A stretch of 27,500 bases of DNA from Chromera velia (lineage: Eukaryota > Sar > Chromeraceae), in NCBI GenBank assembly GCA_018398765.1, contig JAHBMJ010000951.1:87645-115144 (forward strand), read 5' to 3'. The notes under the pieces were generated by a model. The model had not been told where the DNA came from and did no database searches. It was given only the letters and a program-made list of their open reading frames with translations. Of this stretch, positions 8,770 through 19,552 are shown in pieces; position 1 is the stretch's first letter; every line of letters starts with the position of its first letter. Both the position numbers and the translations under genes were made by a program.

Positions 8770-9620
8770 CCTATGGAGGGTATGAGGTGCCCTTCGGGTC
8801 CACTAGGGGGTCCATAGGGGGTAGGGGCTAAGAGATATCTCAGGGACCTGGAGCTTGTAGGTGGCCGCGTGGTAGAGGACTGTGGTTGGGGGTGTATGGG
8901 GGGGGTGGAGAGTGCGTGCAACATTGCGGGTGACCATTGTAAGTGCTATGGAATGGTGGATAAGGTCCAAAGCGGTAGCATATCCTTCCTTGGGGGTATT
9001 TTCTATCCATAGATGTCAGCTACTGAGACGGCTATTGCTTGGCCAGTCTTTAGCTATCATTGTGGCTGTTGCTTGGCCAGTCTCTAGCATATTGGTGCTC
9101 TCAGGCAAGTGTCCTGGACTGCCTGGCGGCGCCAGGATGACTCGGGTCGGATGGCGACGCCAGTATAGACTTAGGCATTCCACATGCGCCAGGACAGGCG
9201 CGGGCCCTGTGGCAGGTGCCGAGATCTGCCAGGGTCTAGGCCTTTATGTGTGGTTTGCATGTGTCACTTAGCCGATTCGGTATTTGAATTTGTATGAAGT
9301 GTTGCAAAGAGACTGGGAGCAACGTTAGGACACAGATGATCGTTCAGTTGTTCTAGCCAGCAGATGAGAGTTGTTGAGAGTTGACAATGTTGAAAAGTTT
9401 GAAGGGATGAGAGTTGTGATGTTGAAGGACTGATTGAAACTTAGAGATAGGCTCGTACATTGAGAAACTGTGATCGGAAACTTCTTTGTAGATTGTTTCA
9501 TGCTGATTTGGGACACAAACTCCGTCTTGCAGCAACAACCTTCTAGCAACTCATCCTCTCCTTTTATGAGCCGCCGCCAACCTCTCTCCCTAGATGAATA
9601 GAACCTCATTACATATATGC
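8770..9620. other. GC-rich non-coding stretch with short repeats
   Basis: No gene is supported. The phrase TTGCTTGGCCAGTCT occurs twice about 36 bases apart near 9035-9085, and imperfect GGCGCC-centred palindromes occur around 9125-9230. The stretch lies just upstream of the plus-strand LINE fragment and may be related to it, but no coding homology was visible. Confidence 0.35.
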
Positions 9621-9624
9621 GTTT

Positions 9625-9845
9625 GACTGTCTGCCTGTCTGTAAGTCAAACATAGATGCATTAGATGCCCTTCAATTGCGCTTTGTCCATTGGGTTTTGA
9701 ATCTGTCTCTCTCCTCTTTCCGTGTACCTACTCTGTGTGCTGTCGGTGTACTTCCTGCACGTGTGCACATGTCGATGAGACTTGCTGGGTATTTGACTAA
9801 CTTAAAACATATTGACTTCAAGATGCCCGCAGGTGCCTGGTCGGC
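9625..9845 (+). pseudogene. LINE ORF2 C-terminal fragment (copy 3)
   Basis: The plus-strand frame reads LDALQLRFVHW, then SSFRVPTL, then AVGVLPARVHM. Copy 2 on the other strand has LDALQLRFVRW, NSFKVPTL and SVGVRPMREIL. This aligns to the region after the reverse transcriptase of the same retrotransposon family. Only about 70 codons remain, with no RT or endonuclease nearby, so this is a short remnant, possibly 5'-truncated. It is followed directly by an (ATG)n tract. Confidence 0.8.
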
Positions 9846-9848
9846 TTT

Positions 9849-9872
9849 AATGATGATGATGATGATGATGAT
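9849..9872. repeat. (ATG)n microsatellite
   Basis: Seven to eight ATG units follow the LINE fragment and precede GGGGTTAAAACCGG. LINEs often end in short microsatellites, so this could be part of the element's 3' end. Similar tracts occur at 12305 and near 19760 without a LINE end on the same strand. Confidence 0.8.
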
Positions 9873-9999
9873 ATATGGGGTTAAAACCGGTGAGCCGTAT
9901 AGACTCTGGCCAACCTAGAGCGTCATACATAGAGTTAAACTTTCGACTTAGGCCCCACTGGGGTAAATTGAATCGATGGGAGCCTGACAGGGGTGGGGC

Positions 10000-10536
10000 T
10001 CCACCTCTAAGCAAACAGGCTTTTGCTTTATCTGGTAGTTCTCTTACAGGCTGAGTTATAACACGCTCTCTATCTCACCCTTGAGACGATTGAGGGCTGC
10101 CTGCATTTCGCCCGGAAGAGGGTCCCCATGACCGATCAAAGCGCCAGAACAGCACTGGCACGCCCAAGCAGAGGGGGAAACGAGAAGGAAAAGGAAAAAA
10201 CAAATACTTCAGGGGGAATAGAAAGGACGGAGACGGACTCCTCTGTTTCTGTGTCCTTTTTTTCTCTTAAGGGTAACGGGCCAGTGAGATTCCTTCTGTC
10301 ACTTTGTGTCAGTTAGAGGTCTGTCAGATGACCTCTAAAGAAAATCACCCGAGGTGGAACGGGAGGAGACGGAGAGAGAAAAAGATCAGAATTCCCAATC
10401 TCCTTTGATTCCCTATCTTTTCTGCTGAAGACGTACAAGCAAAGGTTTCTCTCTCAGTTTAGTTCTTGCAGTTCGGTCAGTTCAGTCAGTTCAATCGGTT
10501 TGGTCGGTTCATTCCTAGGAGTAACAAAAATAGGAC
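10000..10536. other. Non-coding interval with one hairpin and a degenerate GTTCAGT repeat
   Basis: No gene is supported. TTAGAGGTC (10313-10321) and GACCTCTAA (10330-10338) form a perfect 9-bp stem with an 8-nt loop. Around 10466-10515 a degenerate tandem of GTTCAGTCA/GTTCGGTCA-like units is present. Confidence 0.5.
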
Positions 10537-11008
10537 AGTTACTAGGCGGCCGCTAGGCCGCCCAGTTATCAAATTTATGGTTACGGTAGTACTGTTCTAA
10601 TGGTAGTGATAACAGCTAAAAACAGGCATATTTGGTCATATTTTGAGTTAAACTCAATGTATAAAACCAATTTTAGACTAGTCAAAATCACATTTTTGGT
10701 ATTCATTAAAAGTTTATTCTAGTAAAATTCAATGTTCGTTATTTTATAACTAAACTCTAACTATTATATCACTATATGTCTATGTATACCATGTATTTTT
10801 TAAGTATGATCATTTTAGGGCTTTAAACTGCTAATAAGTTAAGTGGTCAGGCTTTAAAATAGGTCTAGAACTGTTTTTACCAGAGTTTTTCCTTGAACTA
10901 CCATAGTAATGGTACTAGTGGTATACACCTTCAAGTCTGCCGGTTACTATCTCATGGTTATCAAACTGATGGTAACTTGCTATTAGCTAAAGAGGGCCAG
11001 TAGTAACT
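10537..11008. mobile_element. Possible AT-rich foldback/MITE element
   Basis: AGTTACTAGGCGGCC (10537-10551) and the reverse complement of 10994-11008 (AGTTACTACTGGCCC) agree at most positions and could be terminal inverted repeats. GTTATCAAATTTATGGTTAC near 10565 and GTTATCAAACTGATGGTAAC near 10957 are a diverged direct, near-palindromic pair just inside the ends. Near the left end GGCGGCC-GCTA-GGCCGCC forms a perfect hairpin. The interior is AT-rich and non-coding. The boundaries are tentative and no target duplication was seen. Confidence 0.3.
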
Positions 11009-11600
11009 TCTAACCGTACTGTATATGATTCTCTTTCTTCAAAAGTATGCGGCTGTTCTAGCTTACTTACGCTAGCTTTTATGCAGTCAATTTGGAACAC
11101 AGTGCCTTAAGCATCCCTAAGCTACTATGAAAAAGGCACTTATGATAGGATAGCCCGCAGGGTACCCTGAGGTCTATACTGTGTAATTCAAAAGGGCGTA
11201 CAATAGCGTACAACAGTGTCCTTCTTCTATGAATCAGATTGTCCTTCCTCTATGATGCATACATAAAAATTGATTGGGTCGACCGGATTAGAAGAATTTG
11301 TGACTGTTAATCCAACCATCAGGAGAAGAAAAAAAGCTACCAAGGTTGGCTGTCTCCTTCTTTTAAGAGCAGTGATCAACCAAGAAATTGATGAATAGAT
11401 TGATGCTTGTCTAGAAAGAGCCGCTTCACGGGGGGCAGTTTTACAGTTTGGTAGAGGCGTCAGACCGAATGTGTTCCAAATGTCTTATCCTACTGCCTAA
11501 CATTCGTCTCTCCTCTTCTTTTCCTCTATTTTTCCCTCATCCCCTTGGTCCCCCCGTTTCGTTTTCCTCCCTCGCGGCGCTGCGATCTGGTCCTCAGGCC
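11009..11600. other. Non-coding interval
   Basis: No gene is supported. Composition shifts from AT-rich to pyrimidine-rich toward 11500-11600, which could be the upstream side of the candidate exon at about 11640. Confidence 0.35.
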
Positions 11601-11639
11601 TTTTTTCAGCCTTGCTGTATATGTTGCTTAGTCGTTGCC

Positions 11640-11970
11640 CCTATGCACCTTACAAAGGACTGGAAGGCGCGGTTTGCCCTGCATGCAGGGGTAAAGCAGA
11701 CAATCTGCTGCACCGACCGGCACCGACTGACTGAATGCACAGAAACAGGAGCAGATCGAGAGGCTCTGAATGCAATTGTAACCGAAATTGAAGCCAAATT
11801 AGACAGAGCCCAAGAAAGAGAGAGAAAGTGGTTGCTATTAAAAGACTCCACCCCTCTAAAACATGCAACGCAAAGCGAATTGTTGGCACGAATGAAGATC
11901 ACCCTGGCAGTTAGACACTCACCCATACTGGCCCTGCAACTCTTGCAAAACATCTGTCTGTGCCCTCTAT
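11640..11970 (+). other. Weak candidate exon with helical, charged product
   Basis: The plus frame contains ADREALNAIVTEIEAKLDRA, ERERKWLLLKDSTPL and SELLARMKITLAVRH, an amphipathic, coiled-coil-like composition. It runs into TATC|GTAAGG at 11971, a plausible donor, and TTTTTTCAG near 11608 is a plausible acceptor. There is no family match and no neighbouring exon I can join to it. It may be a gene fragment or chance. Confidence 0.25.
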
Positions 11971-12022
11971 CGTAAGGCCTGCGATTCGATGCATGTGATG
12001 GTTACTTACCCCTCTTCCTGTC

Positions 12023-12198
12023 TCACCTTTTGAATGTTCTTTTTCCATCTCCGAAGTACATCTCCCGTCCCCCCTCTCCACCGGTCTTCCTGTCTGCCTC
12101 TACTGCCTGAGAGTCTCCGTTGCAGTCGTCGCACTCCTCCCACAGAAGGGAAACGACATCAGCAATTGAGAAAGCATCTTCTAGATACAGGGTGTTTA
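12023..12198 (-). other. Weak candidate exon on the minus strand
   Basis: The minus frame reads EDAFSIADVVSLLWEECDDC, then TGGEGGREMYFGDGKRTFK, and ends at AAAAG|GTGAGA, a good donor sequence. TGTATCTAG ahead of it could be an acceptor. I do not recognise the product and cannot find partner exons. It lies opposite in strand to the candidate at 11640, so the two cannot belong to one gene. Confidence 0.22.
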
Positions 12199-12304
12199 GA
12201 GTTGTAAGAATAAAACCCCCTCCCGTTGTATGATACAGGTCTGGCAAAGGGGCAATAAAGCATTGTCCTAGACTCATGCACTGCATGATAGCCTATAGAC
12301 TGAT

Positions 12305-12341
12305 TAATAATAATAATAATGATGATGATGATGATGATGTG
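12305..12341. repeat. (AAT)n(GAT)n microsatellite
   Basis: About five AAT units pass into six to seven GAT units, followed by TGACTTAACCCGGCG. It lies about 250 bp beyond the 3' end of LINE copy 1's coding remnants. Between this tract and 12593 no gene is visible. Confidence 0.85.
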
Positions 12342-12592
12342 ACTTAACCCGGCGCTAGCCATCGTATCTCAATGGCAAAGGGCAGTCTGTGAGCATTCAT
12401 GTCATATTGCAACGAACTTTAAGACTACTAGCTAGCAAAACACCGTTCCCCAGGATCGATCAGTCCGCGGTCTTAGGCATGCAGTAATGAGAGCACTGGC
12501 CTTTCGGGCATCCCTCTGAAGAAGAAGCAAGAAGTACCGCCTTACCCGCTCCTCGGCCTGCATATGCCTGCATGCCCTACCCCCTTACTCCC

Positions 12593-15500
12593 TCAGGCTT
12601 CCTGTCTCTCTCTGTGCTCACACACTTCTTCTATTGATATATGCTCCAGTCGCCTATACCAGAGATCACTCAGTCTCCCCCACGGCACCTCTGTTCGGAC
12701 ATAAGTTGTCAGACGGTGAATCGGATCGTCAATCAATTTCTCCCAACTTTTCTCTTCATAGGCTTTGCAAATTGATTCAACCCTCCCCCCATGGTTTGCC
12801 CCCCCTTCAACAATGGCGCACAACAAAAGGCGGAAAACTGCCCCAGGGGAAGACAAGAACTGCTTAGGGAGAGGTTCCGCCAAGGCAGACCATGAGCCTC
12901 CCCTCCCCTCTACCAAGCTTCCGAGAACCAATTTTGTAAAACGTTGGCTGCTACTATTCTCCTTCTGATATTTGGTCAGGCAAGCAGACGGAGGAAAAGA
13001 CATGCTTCCATACATTCTTTGTCTCCCCTGTCTCCTCCCTCTTCTTTCTGTAATGGAGACCGGGTTTACTCAGTCCCCCATCCATTCGTTCACTTCTCTG
13101 TTTCTCGTTCCCTTTCTCAGCTTGCTATCTGATGTTCTGAAATCGACCTCATCTGGTTCACCTTCTAGGAGGGCAGGATTGACGGGTTGCACAAGCTTCT
13201 TTGCAGACGCCGACCATACCCTTAACTCCCCCCTCCTGTGGCATACCCACAATGCTTGAGGTAAAGCCAATCGAGCAAGGGAGAGACTAAGTCTTCTCCT
13301 AGAGTCTTCTCAAATATCCTCCCACTCTAACACTGAGAATCTCTCTCATGGGCCTCAGCCCAATGGCTGCAAGGGTGGGAAACATAAAAGAATTCCAGGG
13401 CAGACGGAGAGACTAATGCATAAAACGAAGCTGGAGGGAGTCTAAGCATTGAATGTCAGATTCCTGAATAGGGAGAGCTTCAAGGGAATAGATGGTGGTA
13501 GGCCCCTACATCCCCTTGAAAAGGGACATGCAACTGTGGGGGGAGAGCATACCTATTGACATACACAGACCCATAGCCCCCCCAACTCCTCTTTCTGCAG
13601 CTTCAAGTCTGACGGTCACAGACTTATGACAGTTCGCATCAGAAAAAACCTGACAGCTAAGATATCTGTAACTCTCTACCCACTCGACCGTCCAATCCTT
13701 GAAACAAATTTTATCTACCCCCCCTCTACCTGCCAATCTCATCACTTTTATCTTCTTCAGATTCACCGTCAACCCCCAATTATTATAATAGGTAGCCAAC
13801 CGATCAATCCTCTTTTAGAGGTCTTGGGGGGAGTGTCCGAAGATAACGAGGTCATCAACATATCCAATGCTCTCCAGCAGTAGGTCTCCTAACCTCACTT
13901 CTGTCGGGGGTGTGTCTGGGGGGGAGGAGTTTAAGGCTTTGGGCTGAGCCTCTAACTTCCCCCTCCATCGGGCACTCACTTCCTTCGGAAAATTTGCTCG
14001 TTCCTCTTATCGGAGCTCCCTGTATTGAAGGCTAATGGAGGTATGGATGTTATTGATAAAGAGAAGAAAGAGAAGAGGAGAGAGTGGGTCCTCGTGCTTT
14101 ACTCCTGTTCCTTCCTCAAACATATTGTCCGAGCCCTCAATCTTTCCCATTACTTTGACATACATCGCATGAATCATTCGAATATCCCCCCCCCCCAGCC
14201 CTTCTTCCTTAAGCCTCTCTACCAGTTTTTTCCTGTCTACTTTATGAAACGCCTTACTGAAGTCCATAAAAGAAGCAAACAACGGTCCTTTTTTGTTTCT
14301 TGCAGTTTCTGATAAAGTAAACAAAGCATGAATCGCCTCTCTAGTTCCGACCCCTTTCCTGAAGCCTATCTGTTTGTCATCGATCCTCGTTCTTAGATGA
14401 AGACAAGAATCTATAAGCAGGGCAAAGAGCTTGGCAAGGAGACTTACTATATGTATGGGCCTCCATTCATCCGCCAATGGAGACACAGGGCCTTTAGGCA
14501 AGTTTAGGGACGAGGACGATGTGAAAGAAATTCTATGTAGGCGGCCAGTAAGAGAAGAGGTGAAAAAGATTAAAAAAGATAAAAAGAAGAAAACATGAGA
14601 GACGCGATGAGCCAAAACATAGAGCAGCATGCTTAGGAGAGAGACTCTCAAGTCCGGCTGCCTTCTTAGGGTTTATTTCTTTAATGACTTTCTCGCACAG
14701 AGAGAGAGAGAGAAGAAAGGGGACCGAGGAGGGAAAGAGGGGCTGGAGGGGAGAGAAAAGCCGGGAAGTCCTTCTCCTTCAAACACAGACGCCCAGAAGT
14801 TTGAAAAAGTATTTGTGGAAGGCCTGCTCCCCGCTCTATCCCCTCCATTCTGTTGTGCCCTCTTCCATTTCCATACCGCTGAGGGGTCTCTGGCCACCTC
14901 CAAGGCAAGGCGCTCTGCCTGCACACACGCGTACACCGCCTTCTTTTTTGCAATCAACCTTTCCCTCTCTCTTATAAGCTTGTCTTTCTGTTTCTTTTTA
15001 TACTCTCTAGACCTGTCGTTACTCTTCCTGCCTACAACTTGTGTTCTTAGCTCTTTCTCTGCTCTTCTTACCCGTTTATTCATTTCTTTACACTCACTGT
15101 CCCATCAGGGGGCAGCTGTCTGTCCATCCTTCCTTTTATCATGTTTCTTCTTACCCCTCTGCTTCCTTCCCTCCGGTTCTGCTAGCTTCTCTTCCTATCT
15201 GCCTGCTAGGTCCTTGATCCTCTCAAGCAGGGAAACAGGGATGGACGCACGGGGGATTAGGTCACGGGGGGGGGAAGGGGGGGGGGGAATGGGTAAAAGA
15301 AGCAATTCATTGTGTTTAACTTCAACTGCCGTCAGGCCTGCCTCCCAGACTGGGCCAACATGCCTTCATGAGCTACTGCACGGAAGTTGCCATCTCTGTA
15401 AGCTCCTCATCCCTTACTGGTGAGACTCTGTACGGCTTTTTGAAAAAGGGGGCAGGGATCTGATTCAGTGAAGGATACGGAAGGGAGACGAGGAAGGGAA

Positions 15501-16480
15501 GCGACTCCACATTAACCAAAGTGAGGCCACATGAAACTGAGCAGTGTTCTTGAGCAGCATCAATTCCGAAAGAACTCTAAGAAGACAAAAGTGCAGGGTC
15601 AATTAAAATGAAGTCAATTACGGAGCATGGCCTGCCTTTTCTGAAAAATGTATACCCCTCCAAACAGTCAATGTCAATTTTCTTTTCTTGATCCTTCAGT
15701 TTCATGCCATTGAGCGGCACTAAGTTTAAGGCCTTGCACAACCACAGCAAAACGCCACCTTCAGCATCTACTTGTGCTCCGCATTCCGACTCCCTAAACA
15801 TCCCCTAAACCATCCCATTTCCTTCTTTCGCTCCCCCTCTTCCCATATTTTCTCTGTGTTCTGTCTCTTCTGGTGCTATCTCTCTCTCCCACGTGACTCC
15901 CTTTGGGAATTCTGCTCCGATGTATGAATTGAAATCCCCCAGGACCAGTCGCTTAGCCGATAGAAGGACATCACACACCGCATCTAATAGAAATTCCCTT
16001 TCTTGTTTCTTTGAGATCCCATCCCTCAAACCCCTAACAGCGCCTCTTTGCAGAAAGTATACACTAAAAATAAAAAAAAAAAACCCACCCCCCACCTTCT
16101 ATGTCTTCTCCCCTTCTTGCATACACCCTTATACCTGCAGTCTGACAATGTTTAACCTATGTACACAGTTTTTATTGAGGTTTCAGATGGGCTAAGCCTT
16201 GCAAACTTTTTTTAACAAGAATGCAGACCCCACCTGTATTTCGTTCCTTGTCCTGTGCCTTGCCATGTACCCCCAGCTTCCTTCTATGCCACTCTCTATG
16301 CAAATAATTCCAGTCAAAATGCTCTCCCGCAGTTACCTTTGCAGGGGGAAACCGTATCTCTGTGAGTACAGCGATGTCCACCCCCTGCAACCATCTATCA
16401 AGAGACCCATTGGAAATTTTAGATCTCAAGCTGCCTACATTCAACGTCGCAACGACCAGTTGTCTCTCACTGCCTCAAAA
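12593..16480 (-). pseudogene. LINE copy 1, ORF2 (endonuclease - reverse transcriptase), heavily broken
   Basis: Reading down the minus strand: the endonuclease starts near 16465 (ATLNVGSLRSK, DIAVLTEIRFP) and continues with GDFNSYIG (about 15935) and SVIDFILIDP (about 15605). A basic linker (RDPSAVWKWKRAQQ) lies near 14895. Reverse transcriptase motifs lie at 14500-14010 (WRPIHIVSLLAKLF, GFRKGVGTREAI, FMDFSKAF, EDPLSPLLFLLFINN). The catalytic YVDD is at 13862-13851, then LTVNLKKIKV and a C-terminal region to 12593. ORF2 would nick and copy RNA into the target chromosome. Here many frameshifts and stops, including one soon after YVDD, make it inactive. RT identity to copy 2 is about 60 % by eye over 145 residues, so it is an old or separate lineage. 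Confidence 0.88.
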
Positions 16481-16744
16481 CGTGCAGACGGCGAGGAAAG
16501 GGAAGGAGAGGGTGTTTCGAACACCCAAAGAGGAATTAAAGAGATTGCGGACGGACGGGAGAGAGAAAAACAAGAATAACCAGGAAGAGAAGAAGAAAAA
16601 GGAGAAGAAGAAGAGGGTAAAGAAGGTGAAGAAAGATAAGGAGAGGGAGAGTTGGAAGTGCACTTTGAGGTAGAGATGTGAAACAAAGAATTGGAGGAAA
16701 AAGCTGAAGGGGGGGGTATCTCTAGAGAAGTGGGGGATACCGCT

Positions 16745-17097
16745 TAGCCTGCTCGTTTCTTTTCCCAAAAATTCTCTATCAATTCTCTAGGTACCTCCCC
16801 TGCAGGAACCCAACGAGGCCTACCCCACCCTTTTCTTCTGACCTTGTACTATCTGTCTGGCCCCCTACCCCTTGTGCCTTCCACCTTCCTTATCTTTCTA
16901 TTTTCTGCTTCTGATGCCTCCCTACTCTCTCCTCTCCTTCTATTCCAAAATTTTGTGATGAACTCTTTAAGGACCGAGCCCCTCAGAACCCAGACTGTCC
17001 CCCTAGCTGTCCCCTCTTCGCCCTTTTTCCTTACCTCATACTCCCTTTGTCTTTTCCTTTCCCTTACCGATGCAATGCTCTCTATCATCCTATTCAC
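16745..17097 (-). pseudogene. C-terminal part of a LINE ORF1-like protein
   Basis: Upstream of copy 1 ORF2 on the same strand, the frame reads NRMIESIASVRERK, VLRGSVLKEFITKFW, a TAG, then GRPRWVPAGEVPRELIENFW and a TAA near 16745. The charged, helical composition and the position just before the endonuclease fit the end of ORF1, the nucleic-acid-binding protein of LINEs. No zinc knuckle or RRM is visible. A G-run near 17101-17110 separates this frame from the upstream one (17618-17094), which ends in YSSGGGK, pointing to a homopolymer frameshift. Confidence 0.5.
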
Positions 17098-17369
17098 TTC
17101 CCCCCCCCACTGCTATAAGTCCTACAAAAGAAAAGTCCGCAGCCCCCCTTTCCCCAAATCTCCCCATACTCCGTGCAGGGGCGTCTCTGTTTCTTCTTTC
17201 TCCTCTTTTTTTTGTTTCTTTTTGGGCGTTCCGTCGGGGGTATAAGGTGCCTTCCTTCTTTGACGTAAAGCAACAGGGTGGGAGGGCGGGGGGCTTGCTC
17301 TTCTACCAACGGACAAAAAGAAATAGTAGAAGGGAAAGGAGAAGAAGAAAGAGAGAAAGAAGAGGAAGG

Positions 17370-17997
17370 ATCCCTCCGGTGGACTGGTCTCTCCCCTTCC
17401 TCCCCTCTCTGTCCTTGTTCACCCTTATTCTTGCCTATACCAGGTCCGAAGGAAGGGGAAGAGAAGAAAAAAGTAGGAGAGGAAGGAGAAGGAGGAGGAG
17501 GTGGGCGAGAAAACGAAGATGAAGTGAAGTGCTTCTGTCGATCGGAAGATTTAAAAGGGGGAGGGGAAGGTCTGGCCGGCCTTATGATAGGCGTTTGGCC
17601 CCCCTCCCCTCTGGCCATGTCACAGGCGATGCAAACATTGTCAGTCTACATTCGGGAGCAAGAAAAGGATGATAAATGTATGGAGTTATAAATCAGCATC
17701 TGTAAATCATTCAAAACAAGATAGGAACAGACAGGAGGAGGAGAAGAAGAAGAAAAAGAGGAAGAGGAAAAAGAAGAAGAAGGAGAAAAAGATGAAAAAA
17801 GAGAAGAAGAAAAGGAAAAAGAGGATAAAAGATTCCCCTAGTGGACTGGTCTCTCCCCCCCCTCCCTTTCCTATCCACTCTCACCCTTGTTCTTGCCCAC
17901 ACCAGGACCAGGGAAAGGGGAAGAGAAGAAAAAAGCAGCAGAAGCAGGAGAAAGAGGAGGAGATGGGGGAGAAAACAAAGATGAAATGAAGTGCTGT
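17370..17997. repeat. Direct duplication of a segment of about 165 bp (17370-17535 and 17836-17997)
   Basis: Both copies run from GTGGACTGGTCTCTCCCC through CTTGTTC..CTTGCC, ACCAGG, GGGGAAGAGAAGAAAAAAG and GAGAAAACRAAGATGAARTG to GAAGTGCT. They are offset by about 465 bp and each is preceded by a GAAGAAGAAA-rich tract. Neither strand gives a convincing protein through both copies; the sequence is low-complexity and lies in the ORF1 side of LINE copy 1. Confidence 0.8.
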
Positions 17998-18447
17998 AGA
18001 GGGAAGATTCGATGTTTGTCCTCTTCCTTCTGTTATTCATTCTTCTCTGTCCCCTGTCCTTCTAGCCGTGGCTCTCTCCTGCACTCTCCTGCCTACAAAA
18101 AGAAGAGAGATATAAAATCATGCAGTCATCATCAAATGCAAGAGGGGCAAAGTATGAAAGAAAGGGCCGTTTTTTCTCAGACTGAGGAGAAAGAGAAGAC
18201 AAAGGGTTCCTTTCGTTCCTTAACTTCTCACCCCCCCTCTTTACTAGGGTGAAGGGTTAATTGCTCATGCACTGTGACAGTGACCTACATGAGAGCCTCC
18301 ACCTCATCACAAGAAAGGAATCCGTCCTTCACAGCAGGGGGATCAGAACAAGGGGGACTCAGAGGGGAGAAGTCTACTAATGCCTATCTGTATGTCTGTC
18401 TGTCTGATGTCTGCCCTTACCCCTTTCTGCCTGTTTAACCTTTTCTT
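17998..18447. other. Low-complexity interval inside the ORF1-like region
   Basis: No gene is supported in either strand. It connects the duplicated segment to the coding-like frame ending at 18448. Pyrimidine- and purine-rich patches and a short TGTCTGTC repeat near 18390 are all I see. Confidence 0.4.
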
Positions 18448-19044
18448 TCATTTTTTCAATCCTTCAGTTAACGAGGCTTCCTTAGCGACATCATGATAAT
18501 AAGAAAAGAGGGGGGAAGAAGAATCGGTAGAGTAGAAAAAAGAAGCAGAAGGCAGCGGGGGAGGGGAATATGGAGGAACAAAAAAGAAATTTAGGCACTG
18601 ACTAGCATTGACCTCCTTCGATTCGGAATCCCCCCCCCCTCCCCCTTTTCCCGACCCCTTACCATCTCCCTGGCCTGAGACAGCGGATGAGGAGGAAGAG
18701 GAGGCGGCGGGTCCATCCCCTGGCCAGACCTCCCCCTGCTCCTTGAGAAAATCATCTCTTTTTCTCCTTCTTCCTTCCTCCCACTTCATCTGCTCTTCCG
18801 GAATCCTCCTGGTGCCGGCAGGGACCATCCTCCCCTCCTCGACACTGTAGACATACTCCCCCTAAACGACCTTTCCTTCTTCCTTCTCTTCCTCCATCTC
18901 CCCCGCTGTTAAGTGCTTCTTATTAGGGGGGGTGTCCCATCCAAAGCCTCTTCCTTTCCTCTGCCTCCTGCCTCCAAGAGATGAAGAGGGAAGGAGGGAG
19001 AGAGCCTGCAAGGGGGGAGGAGGGAGAGACCCCAGAAGGGCCAT
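18448..19044 (-). pseudogene. ORF1-like coding remnant with one in-frame TAG
   Basis: A single minus frame runs from 19044 to 18448, broken only by TAG at 18864-18862. It reads GRGFGWDTPPNKKHL, EMEEEKEEGKVV, stop, GEYVYSVEEGRMVPAGTRR, IPEEQMKWEEGRRRKRDDF, then Ser- and Gly-rich runs and a terminal EGLKK. VPAG followed by P-E residues recalls VPAGEVPRELIEN in the remnant near 16780, so the two may be related. It is most likely part of the structural ORF of LINE copy 1 or of a related element. Confidence 0.45.
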
Positions 19045-19297
19045 AGGCCCCTCGTCGAGGATTGATCCCCCGAAATTGGAGTCAGAATCGTTGACGAGGT
19101 CCTCAAGTCATCTGTTGTAGGGGGGCTGTAGGGGTCACAGAACGACGAGATAAAGCCATGGAGAAGGAACGAACAGGAGAAGTTGCGTCCCCCCCCTTTT
19201 TCCCTTTCTTGCCCCTATTCTTTCTACCCCCTCCCCCCCGTACCCCTCCCGGCACCCTTGACGCCCCAGCTCCATCTGATTCATCATCGGAAGCTCT

Positions 19298-19552
19298 CTA
19301 CGGCAGTCTAGGCAGCAGTGGCCCCTGTCTGATCACAGTGCCCAACACCCTAGCCGACACCGCCTCCCCCTTTAAAGAGATGGGGGACACCCGGGGGGGG
19401 GAAAAAAACTGCTGCTGCTGCTGCTCTATGGGCTCCGGGGTGTCAATCTGCATGTCCGACTCCGGAGTTGCAATGGAGAACTTTTGCACCTTTGTGTCAG
19501 GGGTGGATTTCTCTGGTTTAGCCAGCCCATAGGGGTCTAGAATTGCTATCAC
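19298..19552 (-). pseudogene. ORF1-like N-terminal remnant
   Basis: The minus frame reads VIAILDPYGLAKPEK, KVQKFSIATPESDMQIDTPE, a run of five Gln, then FFSPPRVSPISL. The composition suggests a disordered N-terminal region. The frame shifts near a G-run at about 19397. Its upstream edge abuts the repeat-flanked segment 19549-20215, so any longer N-terminus was interrupted there. Confidence 0.4.

Noticed and set aside
9325-9609. 94-codon minus-strand ORF beside the LINE fragment
   Set aside because: No motif, Ser/Thr/Asn-rich composition typical of random AT-moderate sequence, and opposite to the LINE fragment's strand.
12593-16480. LINE copy 1 as an active element
   Set aside because: Frameshifts throughout, a stop just after YVDD and a lost Cys/His cluster make an intact ORF2 impossible.
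16199-18252. Plus-strand Lys/Arg/Glu-rich and Ser/Pro-rich ORFs
   Set aside because: Low-complexity shadows in the LINE region; identifiable LINE motifs lie on the minus strand.
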